From Bidens hawaiensis (taxonomy: Eukaryota > Streptophyta > Magnoliopsida > Asterales > Asteraceae), in contig JAIQDT010000001.1 of NCBI GenBank assembly GCA_021521415.1, positions 6,448,001 to 6,512,000 on the forward strand: 64,000 nucleotides of DNA. Reading direction: 5' to 3'. Every line of letters starts with the position of its first letter. Positions within the stretch are counted from its first letter, which is position 1. A program made the position numbers and the translations under genes. Positions 1 through 11,029 of this stretch are shown here, one piece after another. The notes beneath the pieces are model-generated. The model was not told the origin of the DNA and searched no databases. It was given only the letters and a program-made list of their open reading frames with translations.

Positions 1-479
1 AAATCATATAATTAGTCTTATAAATACATAATTTAAATAAATAATATATAATAAAATATACATATAATTATTTGAGTAAATAGGATACTAATGTATAAAT
101 AAATATATGATCATAATAATAATGCATTATTAATTAAATATAATATGTAGTAGAATATAAATAAATATTCCGTTTATATCTTTTATAGAAACTAAATATA
201 AGTAAGTCTAAAAAGACATTCAATGATTACGAAATGGGAATTAAAAGTGTCGGGTTTTAATAATGTAACGATGATTTATTATAAAAATTATGTATATATA
301 CTTATAATACATCAATATACATACATATATATACACACACATACATGTATGTACATACGTAAACGAAAGTTTTGTAACGCCATTTGACAAGAAATGATGA
401 CTTAATGGTGTTGGTTTAAATAAAATAATGTTATTTGATAACTAATACTAATTATACTTAATTAATTAGTCATTAAAAC
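1..479. other. AT-rich intergenic sequence
   Basis: Very AT-rich sequence with short TA and CA dinucleotide tracts near 290-360. No reading frame of useful length, no LTR ends and no splice-bounded coding stretch were seen. Confidence 0.6.
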
Positions 480-596
480 AATTAAAAAGAAAAACAAACT
501 AAAAACACTACCCGGATTCGAACCCGGGTAGATGGCCAGATCGTGACAACAACCAACACACACACACCAGCCACTGGACTAGTGTGTCTGGATGAT
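480..596 (-). repeat. tRNA-derived SINE-like element (Pol III box A and box B)
   Basis: Read on the minus strand, TAGTCCAGTGG (about 583-573) fits the Pol III box A consensus, and GGTTCGAATCC inside a perfect ACCCGGGT-type stem (about 525-509) fits box B and a tRNA T-arm. The two boxes are about 50 bases apart, as in tRNA-derived promoters. The sequence after box B has no acceptor stem and runs into a T-rich tail (about 505-480), which some plant SINEs have. This makes a SINE fragment more likely than a functional tRNA. A degenerate tRNA pseudogene is the alternative. Confidence 0.45.
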
Positions 597-599
597 TGT

Positions 600-1389
600 A
601 AACCCAAAACAAAATCTTAAATTCATTAGCCCAAAAGAAACCCCCAATTCAAATAAACCCTAGATTATCAAATTGATCAATATGTTCACAGATCAATATA
701 ATTGATATGGGGTTATTGTTAAGAGGCTCAAGACGATCATGTTACAAAGTTTAATTACCTTAAACGAGGTTGGATCGATGATGGACAGTGAGACATGGGT
801 TGCGGCCAAGACGTGAATCAAATGGAGGTGTTGCAGACAAACAAAACTAAATTATTCATAGGGTTATGTTCGTGAGATGTAGAAGGAGGTGCAAACGAGT
901 TGAATTGAATTGTATTGGCATGTATGATGTATTTCCCCCATTACGCAGATCACGGGTTGTTTATAATTAAATCGTATAATATAATTTTCCTAATTCCTAG
1001 TGTCGGTGTAACTCGTATAACGCGTATCAACGATCTGGAATGATCAATTCCAAATATACTTCGAAAATTACGGCTCAAGACAAGGAATTGGGTATACGGG
1101 TCACGGGTTGAACATAAACGGTTAAAGGATACGGGTTAATTGGATATAATTAACACAAATTACATATTGGTCCTTCAAGGTTATGGATGAAAAAAAAAAT
1201 AAGTTAAAGTTTAGTTTAGGGTTAAAATTGTATATGTTTCAAAGTTAAATTGATATATTAAATATATATAATGAACACATAAAATAATATATAAAAAAAA
1301 ATTACTCGATAAACACGATAATTGAATTGATAATATTTTCCAAACATGAAATGGGTCGGGTTATTTAAAATGAAAAAGACCGAGTTGTT
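600..1389. other. Unclassified non-coding sequence
   Basis: No coding capacity. The stretch around 1000-1150 (CTCGTATAAC, ACGGGTCACGGGTT and similar) looks like LTR or leader sequence and may be the distal part of the LTR-like repeat that follows, but no terminal motif or target duplication could be placed. Confidence 0.4.
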
Positions 1390-2274
1390 ACACTTAACCT
1401 TTAATTGTTTACATTACTTAACATTTATTTTACCCTAAAGACTTCCAAGGCAACTTTCCTAATACAAGACTTCTTTTTATTTTAGGCTTCGTTTGTTAAA
1501 CCCGTCATATCGGTTAAACTCCAAATCATCCTTCTTTCGAGTTTATTACTTGAACGTGAGTATTTTCATACCCCGTTTTCCATTTTTCATTTTGGGGGTG
1601 ATATTGCATACTTCTTCAAACTAAATGCTTTATACTTGAGTCTTAAACCACAAACGTTATTGTGTACTTTACTTAAATAAATGCTCGATTTGGTGTTCTA
1701 TGCTTACATGATTAATTGTTAATGTGTTTACCGCTTTTGGTTGGTTGATCTATAAATCCTAGTATATTTGGCAACCCCTTATAGCAAGGTGTCGTTAATG
1801 TATTCTTATTAACATTTTCTCATAAATCCTAGTCTATTTGGCAACCCCTTGTAGCAAGGTGTCGTTAATGTATTCTTATTAACGGTTTCATTATCCAAAT
1901 TATTGCTATTATTTATTGTTTCGTATACAAGTTGTGGAATTTCCTATTATATACATATTTGTTCAAAACTATGAATTGCTCACCAACCTTTGTGTTGATA
2001 AACTTTAATTTATGCAATGTTACAGGTTTGACTTTTGGTTTACTCGAGACTTGGAGAAAAATGCTATCAAAGACCACTATGATTTAGCAAAAATGAACAG
2101 TGTATTATTTGCTATATTTTGTTATGATTGTTGTATGAACAAGTATGTTATGTGACATTTTGATGTTGTGAAATTAAATAAGTTGTTAAATATTGTCGCT
2201 TTAAATAGTGTCATGCGCTTATGGGCAATCCGTTGCATCCTGGCATGTTCCGCGCCTTTGGTCAAGGTGTGACA
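1390..2274 (+). repeat. LTR-like repeat, copy 1 (ends GGTGTGACA)
   Basis: This block recurs as an inverted copy at 47239-48120 and as a shorter, more diverged copy at 28568-29200. The sharp shared boundary is GGTGTGACA at 2266-2274, equal to TGTCACACC read from the other strand, a common start of plant Ty3 LTRs. Homology runs through the TTGTGTTGATAAACTTTAA and GTTACAGGTTTGACTTTTGG segments back to about 1390. No coding sequence. The far end of the LTR could not be placed. Confidence 0.6.
1751..1890 (+). repeat. Two-copy tandem repeat (about 71-bp unit) within the LTR-like repeat
   Basis: ATAAATCCTAGTATATTTGG...GTCGTTAATGTATTCTTATTAAC is repeated almost exactly after about 71 bases. The inverted copy near 47625-47760 carries the same doubled unit, so the duplication predates dispersal of the family. 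Confidence 0.75.
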
Positions 2275-2852
2275 AGTGAGATAAGCAATTTAACCAATGA
2301 GCAAGTAGATAATGTTGTCGGTAAGCTCAATGTCAGATGAACTAAATGATGGCTAACACGGTGGGCGTGTGATCATACTAGACTGAGAATATGTTGGACC
2401 TCTCCAACGTGTATTCAAGTAAAGCATATAAGCATATAACACGTTAGGTATAAATTGTTAAACACACAAGACTAAATAGTTGCAGGTTTGAGTATTAAGT
2501 AATAGTAAAATATCTACAAACGCATATGTCCCCAAAACATTATAAAATGAGTAAAAAGAGAGGAGTGAGATACTCAACTTGGTAAATAATCAAGAGATAA
2601 GTATACGATAAGAATGATGATAGAATAAACGTCACGCTCGACGAGAAGAATCAGCGGAATGTCCATAGGTAGTAATAATAACGGAGAACACTAGAGATTA
2701 ATAAATCAACTATATAAAGTTTTAAGGATATCCGAGACGGGAAAATGAGAGTTTATCACACATTAGAGAGATGCTCAAAATTATATATTGGAGACATTCA
2801 ACATGAAATATATTATCAAAAGAAACCTTTTCATTTGTAAGAATGCATGTGC
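2275..2852. other. Unclassified non-coding sequence
   Basis: No reading frame, LTR end or RNA gene recognised. Confidence 0.4.
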
Positions 2853-3480
2853 TCACAGTTTTCCATCCATTCTAATCCCTTCCGAAAGCAACTGGGCCTT
2901 CAAATTTCTCTTCATAATTAACCAGTGATCTTTAATCGCAGGTCGTGTGCCTGGAACATCCACTATCCATATACCATACATTATTGACTTATATGGATTG
3001 TTCCTGCACAGTTGAAAACAAAGTATTCAGTTAAGTGATGAATCACAAGCCATGCTAGCTTGCAAATCATCAGCAACAATAGTTGTAGTTGCATTTGATT
3101 TTGGATATTCATAAACTAGTTCACAAGACTCATCAGTCTCATAACCAGATTCAAACAAGTTTCTAAAATAGAGAATTATGCTTGTGCATTCTTCAATTAT
3201 TGTCTCCCTTTTGATGATTAATTTTGGAGCTTCATCCTTTGACTACACAAGAACCCTCTTGGTATATGACCACTTTTCAACAAGAATTTCTCATCATCGT
3301 CTAATTATTTTCTTTGCTTTCTTTTGAAATTTTTCTTCTTGAATTGTCTGTTCTTATCATATGAGATTAAATCTCCAGATTTAACAGAATTTTCTGAGCT
3401 CTGAGATTTAATAGATGTTTTCTTTTCCAATCTTTTCATAGACATGCTGAGAGAGGTGGATCATAAACTCACAATGACAC
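2853..3480 (-). pseudogene. Broken, unrecognised coding-like stretch
   Basis: The minus strand has three protein-like pieces separated by stops. About 3436-3296 encodes a Lys-rich segment beginning MSMKRLEKK and ending FKKKNFKRKQRK. About 3240-3027 encodes an acidic segment containing IIKRETIIEECTSIIL. About 3003-2853 encodes YGIWIVDVPGTRPAIKDHW and ends in a TGA. The last piece follows a GTGCAG that could be a splice acceptor. Amino-acid usage looks protein-like, but I do not recognise the family. A decayed host gene, a gag-like region or an old pararetroviral remnant are all possible. Nothing here could make an intact product. Confidence 0.35.
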
Positions 3481-6157
3481 AAGGGAAAATACAGCTACAA
3501 TCGATGTGTTCGAGCTCATGGGCGCTTCAACAAGCCTTTAGTTTTTTTCTTTAGTTGAAGATCATTAGGGCTGACCTAGTATCCTAGATAGAAAGTCATT
3601 TTATGTTTCTTGTTGTACAAGATGTAAACCCTAATTTAATATCTATATATTCATATCATTGTACTTTAATTCTCACGAGTGAGTTAGGGCAATTAAAGAG
3701 TTACTCTGGTTGTAGCTAGAGAATGTAGATCACCTTGATGGAACTACCTAAATGTCATGTGTTCCTCATCTTTGTATATTTTTCTTTTTCGTTTGTGTCC
3801 ATATTTTAGACACTACATCCTCAACTCAGATAAAACTACATACACTAAAAATATAATTCACTAAAGAATGTTATTTAAAATGATGATTAATAAAATATAA
3901 AATATAACTTTAAGTGATATTTTATAATACATTCATTGAGTTGGCAGATGAAACATAAGTGTCAGAATCTCAAGCATCTGGATCAATCCCATTGGTAGAA
4001 AGTTCGATCCATGTGTCAGATCCAGTGTCACCAAGTTGATTATTCTTTCTGTCTATGAGACATTTTTGTCCTTTCTATTTTTTTGTTATTTTGTCATCTC
4101 GCCCTCTCACATTTCGACACGTAAGTTTTTTTCATTGTTGATTTATCCACAAACTAAACAATTAATACCACAATAAAGGTGTTGTGTTTGTGGATAATAT
4201 ATGAACAGTCTAAGTTAAATAAATATCATGAACCCACGTATCATGGTTTGATGATCGTGTGCTTTGTGCTTAACGTTTGATTTGCTGGTTAATCCTGGAT
4301 TTCATCAGGCATGGCCTTAGCGGGATAATCAACCCGTACGTGCGTAGTTATGCTTGCACAAGGAACACATCGTTGGTTACGAGCTGTTGATGCTTGCCTG
4401 AGTATTCCGACATGATGAAACTAATAGACTCTTGAACGGGTTGAATGACCTTTGGGCACCACACATAGTCAACACGTTTGACCCTGGACAATACTATATT
4501 ATTGTACACGTGGTATCACCATAAGCAAATCTTATATTAATACACGATATTGAAATTATTGCATTTGAATATAGTGTCGGTTAAACTTTTATGTTGTTTA
4601 TTGAACACTTAACCCAAGTACGTACGATGACTAATGTTGTATGTAAATAATACGTTATGGCCATTTTAGCCTACCTCAGTTAGTAGAGTCTTAATTGCAT
4701 AACAAGAGCACACATTGCAGTTGACACAAGTACTCAGTGAAACACAATAACAAGTTACACGTGCCCTTAAACATACATATCCTCGTCTCAGGCTTTGCTA
4801 CATCTTTATCTACAATCTTCGCATTCATAACCTTAACTAAAAGTTGTAAACTAGAGGACATATTTATGTACATCAGGACAAAAACATGTATTTACCCTTG
4901 AAACGATCCGCACTAACACACATTGTCGCTCATCTGTTTTTACAGTCAATTTTGCACTGAAGTCAATTTGCAACATTATTTTGTGACTGAAAATTATCGG
5001 TCGCTACATTTTATCACAGAAGGAGGTTGTGACGAAAATTGAGAGTGAACCACTTTACAAGCATTATAATTCGGTAAAATATTTTGATTTTTTAAAAGAA
5101 GTCAATTTTTGTGCCCAATTACAATCGGTCACATCTAAGTCGTTTATTTTTCTTAACTAGTTATTTATTTATTATCCCAAACCTTGTTTGTTAATAACCA
5201 TTTCTTTACTTTTTTGTTGACATGTTTTAACAACCATTCATCACTCTAAATTTTTGCGTATGTAACTACTAATTTTTATATCTATTTTCTGTAACAGTAT
5301 ATGAGGCCACGAAACTATATATAAATGAATTTGATTAATTTCCTTTTATGAATAAAACAAAATTACTGAACCATACAGAAATGGGTAAATTATGAACACA
5401 CTACATCATAGGTTTATAAGGTCAAATCTATCACCATCAACTAGCAAGATTATAGGCATCAATGTCAGACGATGTAGATGGCAAACATCAGGGCATGTGC
5501 ATGGTAAAAAGTATAGTCATCATCGTACTTATTATATCCCATCAAGAGCAAAGGAATAGTAGGGTCTGAGAAGGATAAGATGTAAACACTCTTACCTTTA
5601 CCCATTACGAATAGAGAGGTTGCTTCCGGTGACAACCCCCGGCTCGATAGTAGTTTTACATTAAGCTTTTGACATAAGACACATAACACTCAATCATCGG
5701 GACACCGGCTAATTGGTTCATGTACCATTGTCTTTCGGCTATCAACGCCACCACATGACGTTTGATTAACCTTCCGTCACTTTTAACATTATTTTCACGA
5801 GATTAGTAAAATAACGTCAAAATTAATACAATTTTACTTTTGCCCAACGAGGGTTCACACATATATACATTATATGCGCGCACCGCAAGTAGAGCGATCA
5901 TAAAAAATATAATGTTATGTGTATTTGACTTTTCAATGACCGTAAAAAAAGTAAGTTATAATTCAAAAATAGATAAATAGTATCCCTCCCTCCCCCCCCA
6001 CCCCGCACACACACACACACACCAACTTATAAATGTCACACTCGATTAAACTCATGAATTTATAACGTACGGTTTTATTGATTGAAATAAAACAGATTCG
6101 TTGATTAGAGACGCCCAAGGAAAATTAAAAACACACGCCCAAGAAATCACCAACGTG
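3481..6157. other. Intergenic sequence without recognisable genes
   Basis: About 2.7 kb of AT-rich sequence. The stretch 4930-5130 has inverted phrases of the type GTGACTGAAAATTATCGGTCGCTAC and GTGACGAAAATT, reminiscent of subterminal repeats of plant DNA transposons (CACTA or Mutator type), but no terminal inverted repeat pair was found. Short open frames near 4690-4870 and 5465-5690 show no family features and are probably chance. Confidence 0.4.
5985..6022. repeat. C-rich tract and (CA)n microsatellite
   Basis: CCCTCCCTCCCCCCCC followed by ACCCCGCACACACACACAC. Simple low-complexity sequence just left of the truncated Tekay element. Confidence 0.9.
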
Positions 6158-7317
6158 CAATTTGAGGTGCTTGCGTATTAAGGGTTATTGAAGAACGATA
6201 GAATTTTTGGACATCAAGACGAGCTGTTAGATAATACCCACGGTGTTAAGACTAGGTTCGACCATATGTGGATTCCACGCCATGGAAATCTTAGAGGTCG
6301 GATCGTAGATGAAGCTCACAAGTCGAGATACTTGATACATCCGGGATCCACCAAGATGTATCAAGATCTAAAGAAGGACTACTGGTGGCCGAGTAGGAAA
6401 AATGACGTAGTAGATTATGTCAGTTAATGCCTAACTTGCTTGCAAGTCAAAGAAGAACACCAGAAACCTTATGAGAAGATGCAGTCATTACAGATACCAG
6501 AATGAAAATGGTAACACATCACCAAGGATTTCATAACTAAGCTACCCCGTACAGCTAAACATCATGATACCATTTGGGTGATTGTGGACCGTTTGATGAA
6601 AGGTGCTCACTTTCTGCCTATACGAGAGACCATCTCGTCAGAAACGTTAGCAAGTATGTTCATAAAAGAGGTTGTGGCTAAACACGGAGTGCCGCTATCT
6701 GTAACATCCTACTTTTGGTTATAATAATAAAATAAAGTTCGTCTATTTTAATGTGGGTCGTTATCGGTTTAGATAAATAGAATAAGAGTTGGGCTAGTGT
6801 TGGGTTATGCACTTGGGTTATAAAAGAAAGAAGGAAAGACCATGGGCTTAAGCCCATGATCCATAATTATCTAAGCCTTAATTACCCATTTAATCATTCA
6901 TTTCTCACATATTCCATACAACACTAAAACACACACTTAAGATCTCTCTCTAGTTCTCTTATTGCCTAAGCCGAGATCAAGAAGGAAACCGAACACCGAC
7001 CCGAGGTAATAATAGTATGATGTTTATAAACTTAAAACCGTTAGATTTAGTCACAAGACGTCGAGCCGACACCGTTAAACCGTTAAGTTACGAGATCTGG
7101 GTATTATCGGGTATAAACCGAACCTAAGATGAGTTTAGGGGTCACCCTAGCTCAGATCTGGATCAAACGAGACGAAAAACAGTGAAAACGGTGCTGAAAC
7201 ACGTTTTTCCGGCCACCGCCCAGTTTTCCGGCGCGGCGGCGCTGGAAAGACGCCGCCGGAAAGACGGCTGGGTATTTAAGGATGTCAGAGAATGTTTCTG
7301 ACATTCTCTGACAAACC

Positions 7318-7640
7318 CAAACCCTTATTCGTTAACAAACTAAGGGTGTTTCGCCAAGTAGTTCTTTAAAGAAAGCATAGCGAACTAGTTCCAGTTCGTG
7401 TTCAATTCGTTAAGGGAAAAGATAACGAATCACCCTTGATTCGTTATAATCATTCGTTAAAGGAGATGGCGAATTGGAAGGTCCAATTCGGTACATGGAC
7501 TGATTCGCTACATGAACTGATTCGTCAAAGGACAAGTTCGTTTTAAGGTCCAATTCGCTTAATAACCAGTTCGTTAAAGGGTTCAATTCGCTACATGGAT
7601 CAGTTCGTTATGATAACCCAATTCGTTAAGACCAAAGTAA
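7318..7640 (+). repeat. Degenerate TTCGTTA array (slot 1) in solo LTR
   Basis: About a dozen irregular copies of (A)ATTCGTTAA / AGTTCGTTA, spaced 15-40 bases. It lies about 620-940 bases into the LTR, where other Tekay LTRs in the window carry different arrays. Confidence 0.7.
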
Positions 7641-7742
7641 CGAATTAGAAGTTTAATGAAATGAAAGAATGGTCCCTGAACTTAGAAAAGGATGATTTAG
7701 GTACAAAGAAGCCCTTGAACTTTTTTAAGTTAGAAGTTTAAT

Positions 7743-7850
7743 GAAATGACAGCTCGACCCCAGCCAGGGGCTCTGCCCATTGGACCCTGCTAGGGGTTTC
7801 CGCCCCCAGACCCCGCTGCCCCCGGACCCCCTTTCGTTGTGGGTTATAAA
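7743..7850 (+). repeat. GC-rich hairpin module
   Basis: CCCCAGCCAGGGGCTCTGCCC followed by CCGCTAGGGG-type and GCTGCCCCCGGACCCCC units. Several self-complementary GGGGC...GCCCC arms lie within about 100 bases of otherwise AT-rich LTR. The module recurs at 10838-10930, 42725-42835 (inverted) and 49475-49580. Confidence 0.8.
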
Positions 7851-7965
7851 TCAACTAGAAACGTGATATAGATAGTGATAGTTAATTGATACATGTAATT
7901 GTTATACAGTTAGTCGTGCACAGCTCAAGAAAGGAATAACTATAAACGGTGAACGTAACCGCATT

Positions 7966-8587
7966 CAGGTGAGTTTCTAGCCCCATTCCTTGTTATGTTT
8001 TCGGGGCTGTGTGCATACTCGATGTGATTAGTTAATACACTTATCCTAAGTGATAAGTGTATGCCATATATGTACTATGTGCAATGTATGAATGCTTTCT
8101 TTTCGGTACATGAACGATCTTCGGATATTCCATGTACTGCCAGGTAATGGTTGATGTTATATGTATGTTGTAAGATGAAGAATGAATGATGTATGTATGT
8201 GCGAACTTACAATTATGTACATAGAAAGTATGTTATAAAGGTATGGAAGAAATGGTACCGGACCCTAATAATATCCGAGGATGAAGGGTGACCGGACCTT
8301 AATAATATCTGAGGATGGAGGGTACCGGACCCTGATAATATCCGAGGATGAAGGGTGACCGGAACCTAATAATATCCGAGGATGGAGGGTACCAGACCCT
8401 AATAATATTCGAGGTATGTAGGGCTAATGCTCTTTATAACGTAAGGTTATTTATGAATGTATATGAAAGAATGATGGACATGTTAAGTATGTAATGCGTA
8501 CCTACGGGCACATATATGTGTATGTAAAGTAAGTTATGTGATTAACTAGAACTCACTCAGCGTAACTGACTTTTAGTATGAACGCAG
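7966..8587 (+). promoter_or_regulatory. Possible LTR leader intron (donor CAG/GTGAGT, acceptor ACGCAG)
   Basis: CAGGTGAGTTTC at 7966-7977 is a perfect plant 5' splice site. About 600 bases on, CTGACTTTTAGTATGAACGCAG (ending 8587) offers a branch-like CTGAC and an AG acceptor. The same pair exists in the LTR of element B (minus strand, donor at 42599, acceptor at 42006) and in the solo LTR at 50907-52889 (donor 51940, acceptor 51158). The donor is also kept at 49701, but the acceptor there is altered. Splicing is inferred, not shown. Confidence 0.45.
8250..8415 (+). repeat. CCCTAATAATAT array (slot 2), about 34-bp units
   Basis: Five units of the form ACCGGACCCTAATAATATCCGAGGATGAAGGGTG, with alternate units diverged. 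Homologous slots in the other Tekay LTRs keep the CCCTAATAATAT core with different flanks. Confidence 0.85.
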
Positions 8588-9715
8588 GCAAATAGGTTGA
8601 GGCAGCTCGCGTGATTGAAGACACATGGCATGTAATCGAAGATACTGGCATCTCGAAGAAATGTTGTGATGTTTTAAAGACTATGTTTTGTTTTTAATGA
8701 CTATGAATGTTTTATAAGACAAGATTTGGAGGTTATGTAAGATATTATGGTTGAAGTTTTATATTCCGCGTAAAGTTTTAATTAACTCTGATTTGTAGAA
8801 CTGTGTTTATGAGTAAATCCAACATCCAAAGTAGGGCTACCGGTAACGGGGCCTTACACTATCGATTGTGTCTGATAGCGATACGCGCTTTACTTTGAGA
8901 TTCTGGAAGAAATTCCATGAAGCTATGGGAACAAGACTGAACATCAGTACTATCGAAACCCTTGAGGGTATGCTATGTGCTTGTGTTTTAGATTTTGGGG
9001 GAAGTTGGGATGATCATCTACATCTGGTAGAGTTCTTCTATAACAACAACTATCATTCAAGTATTGGTATGCCGCCGTTTGAGATGTTGTATTGTAGATG
9101 TTGCAGAACTCCTGTATGTTGGGAAGAGATAGGCCAGAAGGAGATTGGAAGTTTGGAAGTTGTGCAAGAAGCCTCTTCAAAGTTTTATCAGATCAAGGCA
9201 AGGATTAAAGCTGCTCGAGACCGTCAGAAGTCGTATTCAAATAAACGACGACGACCAATTGAGTTTAGAATTGGTGACAATGTGATGCTCAAGGTCTCGC
9301 CTTGGAAGGGAGTTATTCGTTTTAGAAAAATAGGGAAGAAAAGTCCAAGGTACATTCGATCGTTTAAGGTAGTCGATCGTGTTGGTAAAGTAGCTTACAT
9401 GCTGGATTTTCCTGAAGAGTGAAAAGGAATTCACTCAACTTTTCATGTTTCTCACTTGAGGAAATGTCTGGATGATGACATGTCCCACGTGCCGTTAGTA
9501 GACATCAAGGTTGATGAACATTTGAATGACATCGAACAACCTATTGAGATAGTGGACTATAAGGAAAAACAGCTTCGTCATAAACTTATTCCTTTAGTGA
9601 AAGTGATATGGAAGCATCGCAAGGGTTCACATGCTACTTGGGAAGTTGAGGAAGAGATGCGCAAGTTTTACCCATAATGGTTTAAGTAAGAGTTAGGTTT
9701 GGGGATCAAACCTCT

Positions 9716-9732
9716 TTAAAGGAGGGTAGACT
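9716..9732 (+). other. Polypurine tract of element A
   Basis: AAAGGAGGGTAGACT immediately precedes the LTR start TGTAACATCC at 9733. The equivalent tract on the minus strand of element B (36657-36672) is nearly identical. Confidence 0.8.
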
Positions 9733-9913
9733 TGTAACATCCTGAAATTTCTAAAAATAATATTTAATATATTATTTACTTATGATGGAAAAGTTTACTT
9801 GAGATAGTAGAGAAATAATAAAATAATAAAGGTGTAGGTTAAGTAGGCTAATTAAATGGAATTAAAGATGGACTAAAAAGGAAAGATGAGCCTTAGGTCC
9901 ATGGGCTTAAGGG

Positions 9914-9923
9914 AGTATAAATA
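9914..9923 (+). promoter_or_regulatory. TATA box of element A LTR
   Basis: AGTATAAATACC lies about 183 bases into the LTR, after CCATGGGCTTAAGGG. The same context occurs at 48515 and, inverted, near 43745, 36500 and 52695. Transcription would start about 30 bases downstream, so most of the LTR would be R/U5. Confidence 0.7.
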
Positions 9924-10324
9924 CCCCTTAAACCCTAATCCTTTCCATTTCCATCCATTTCTACACCATAGCCTACACTTTCAAAAACATACACTTAAGC
10001 GAAATGCTCTCTACGTTAATATATTCAATGACCCGAGACCAACCGAAGGTAAGAAAAGAGTTATCTCAGTTGTACCAATATATTAGAACCCGACACCGCA
10101 GCTCTGTCGTATGAATCGTTTGGATCTAGATCTAGCTTTGTTCGGGTGTTATTTAACAAAAAAAACGAGCTTAAGGAACACATTAGCTCAGATCTGGACA
10201 CCCTGAAGCTACCTAGACTATAAACGATCAAACCCCGATTAACCATGGTGGTTAACGGATGCTGACGGCACCAGAATAAAAAAAAAAACCCTAAAAACGC
10301 GTGTTCAAGAGCTAAACAAGACGC

Positions 10325-10640
10325 ATACGACATATAAGTATATACGCAGTATATGTTAGGTAGCATATATGTTTGAGCAGCATATATGTATGTCCGTATA
10401 TGTTTAGGCAGCATATATGTTTCAGCAGCGCATATGTATGTCCGTATATTTATGTGTATGCCCGTATATGTGCACAAACGTGTGTGTATGCGGGCATCGA
10501 ATATGTATGTGCATGCCCGTATATGTGCATAAATGTATATGCATGTATGTAACGTATATGAATGAATCGTATATGTACGTAACGTATATGTATGGACGTA
10601 TATGTATGTGTCGTGTATGTATGACTTATACGCTGGGGCT
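10325..10640 (+). repeat. CGTATATGTATG array (slot 1) in element A LTR
   Basis: About 15 irregular copies of CGTATATGT/GCATATATGT with GTATGTCC or GCATGCCC spacers. The position is equivalent to the TTCGTTA array of the solo LTR. Long open frames on both strands here only reflect the repeat. Confidence 0.75.
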
Positions 10641-10837
10641 GAAGTTATACGCCCATAGTGAGTTATACGGACTTGTTAATGATTTGTAAAAATAAGCGAA
10701 ACAATGTTTACGTACGTAAGCGATAGGCACAAACTTGTATGAAATATGTAATAATTAATAATGAAAGGTAACGTCTAAAATAAATATTTGAAGGGATTAA
10801 ATAATTGAACTTCGGTTTTCTGATGAGCTTAACCCCA

Positions 10838-10930
10838 GCCATGGGGCTCTGCCCCTTGGACCCCGCTAGGGGCTGCCGCCCCTAAAACCCCGCTGCTAGG
10901 GGCGCTGCCCCGGACCCCCGTAGCTAGGGG
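10838..10930 (+). repeat. GC-rich hairpin module
   Basis: Second copy of the CCCCAGCC...GGGGGCTGCCGCCCC-type module. Several short complementary G/C arms. Confidence 0.75.
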
Positions 10931-11029
10931 TTACAATAACCTAGGAATATGATATAATTAGGAGTAGTTAAGTGATGCTTGCTAATTGATACACAGTTAG
11001 CCATGCACAGGTTAGGAAGGGTGTAAGTC

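Larger units (their letters stand above)
6700..8858 (+). mobile_element. Solo LTR of a Tekay-type element, inserted in integrase
   Basis: Starts TGTAACATCC and ends GGCCTTACA (TG...CA). It is flanked by the 5-bp target duplication CTATC at 6695-6699 and 8859-8863; removing the LTR and one CTATC restores the integrase frame. There is no internal region, so this is a solo LTR formed by LTR-LTR recombination. It contains an AATTCGTTAA-type array (7318-7640), the GC-rich module (7743-7850), a CCCTAATAATAT array (8250-8415) and splice-like signals (7969 and 8587). Confidence 0.93.
6158..9677 (+). pseudogene. Integrase to chromodomain of element A, split by a solo LTR
   Basis: Two blocks of one reading frame lie either side of the solo LTR. 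The left block (6158-6699) has the integrase zinc-binding region (HPGSTKMYQDL, YWWP, then CLTCLQVK) and the start of the catalytic core (DFITKLP). The right block (8864-9677) resumes exactly at the duplicated CTATC with VSDSDTRFTLRFWKKFHEA. It ends in the GDNVMLKVSPWKG region and a chromo-like segment closing KVIWKHRKGSHATWEVEE. Compared with element B, 13 codons including the QSE segment with the catalytic Glu are missing near 8946-8952. In-frame stops occur at about 6425, 6505, 6514 and 9419. Not functional. Confidence 0.85.

Noticed and set aside
505..590. Functional tRNA gene on the minus strand
   Set aside because: T-arm and box A are present, but the acceptor stem and a paired anticodon arm could not be formed.
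10061..10689. Overlapping open frames on both strands
   Set aside because: They cover the CGTATATGT array in the LTR; composition is purely repeat-driven.
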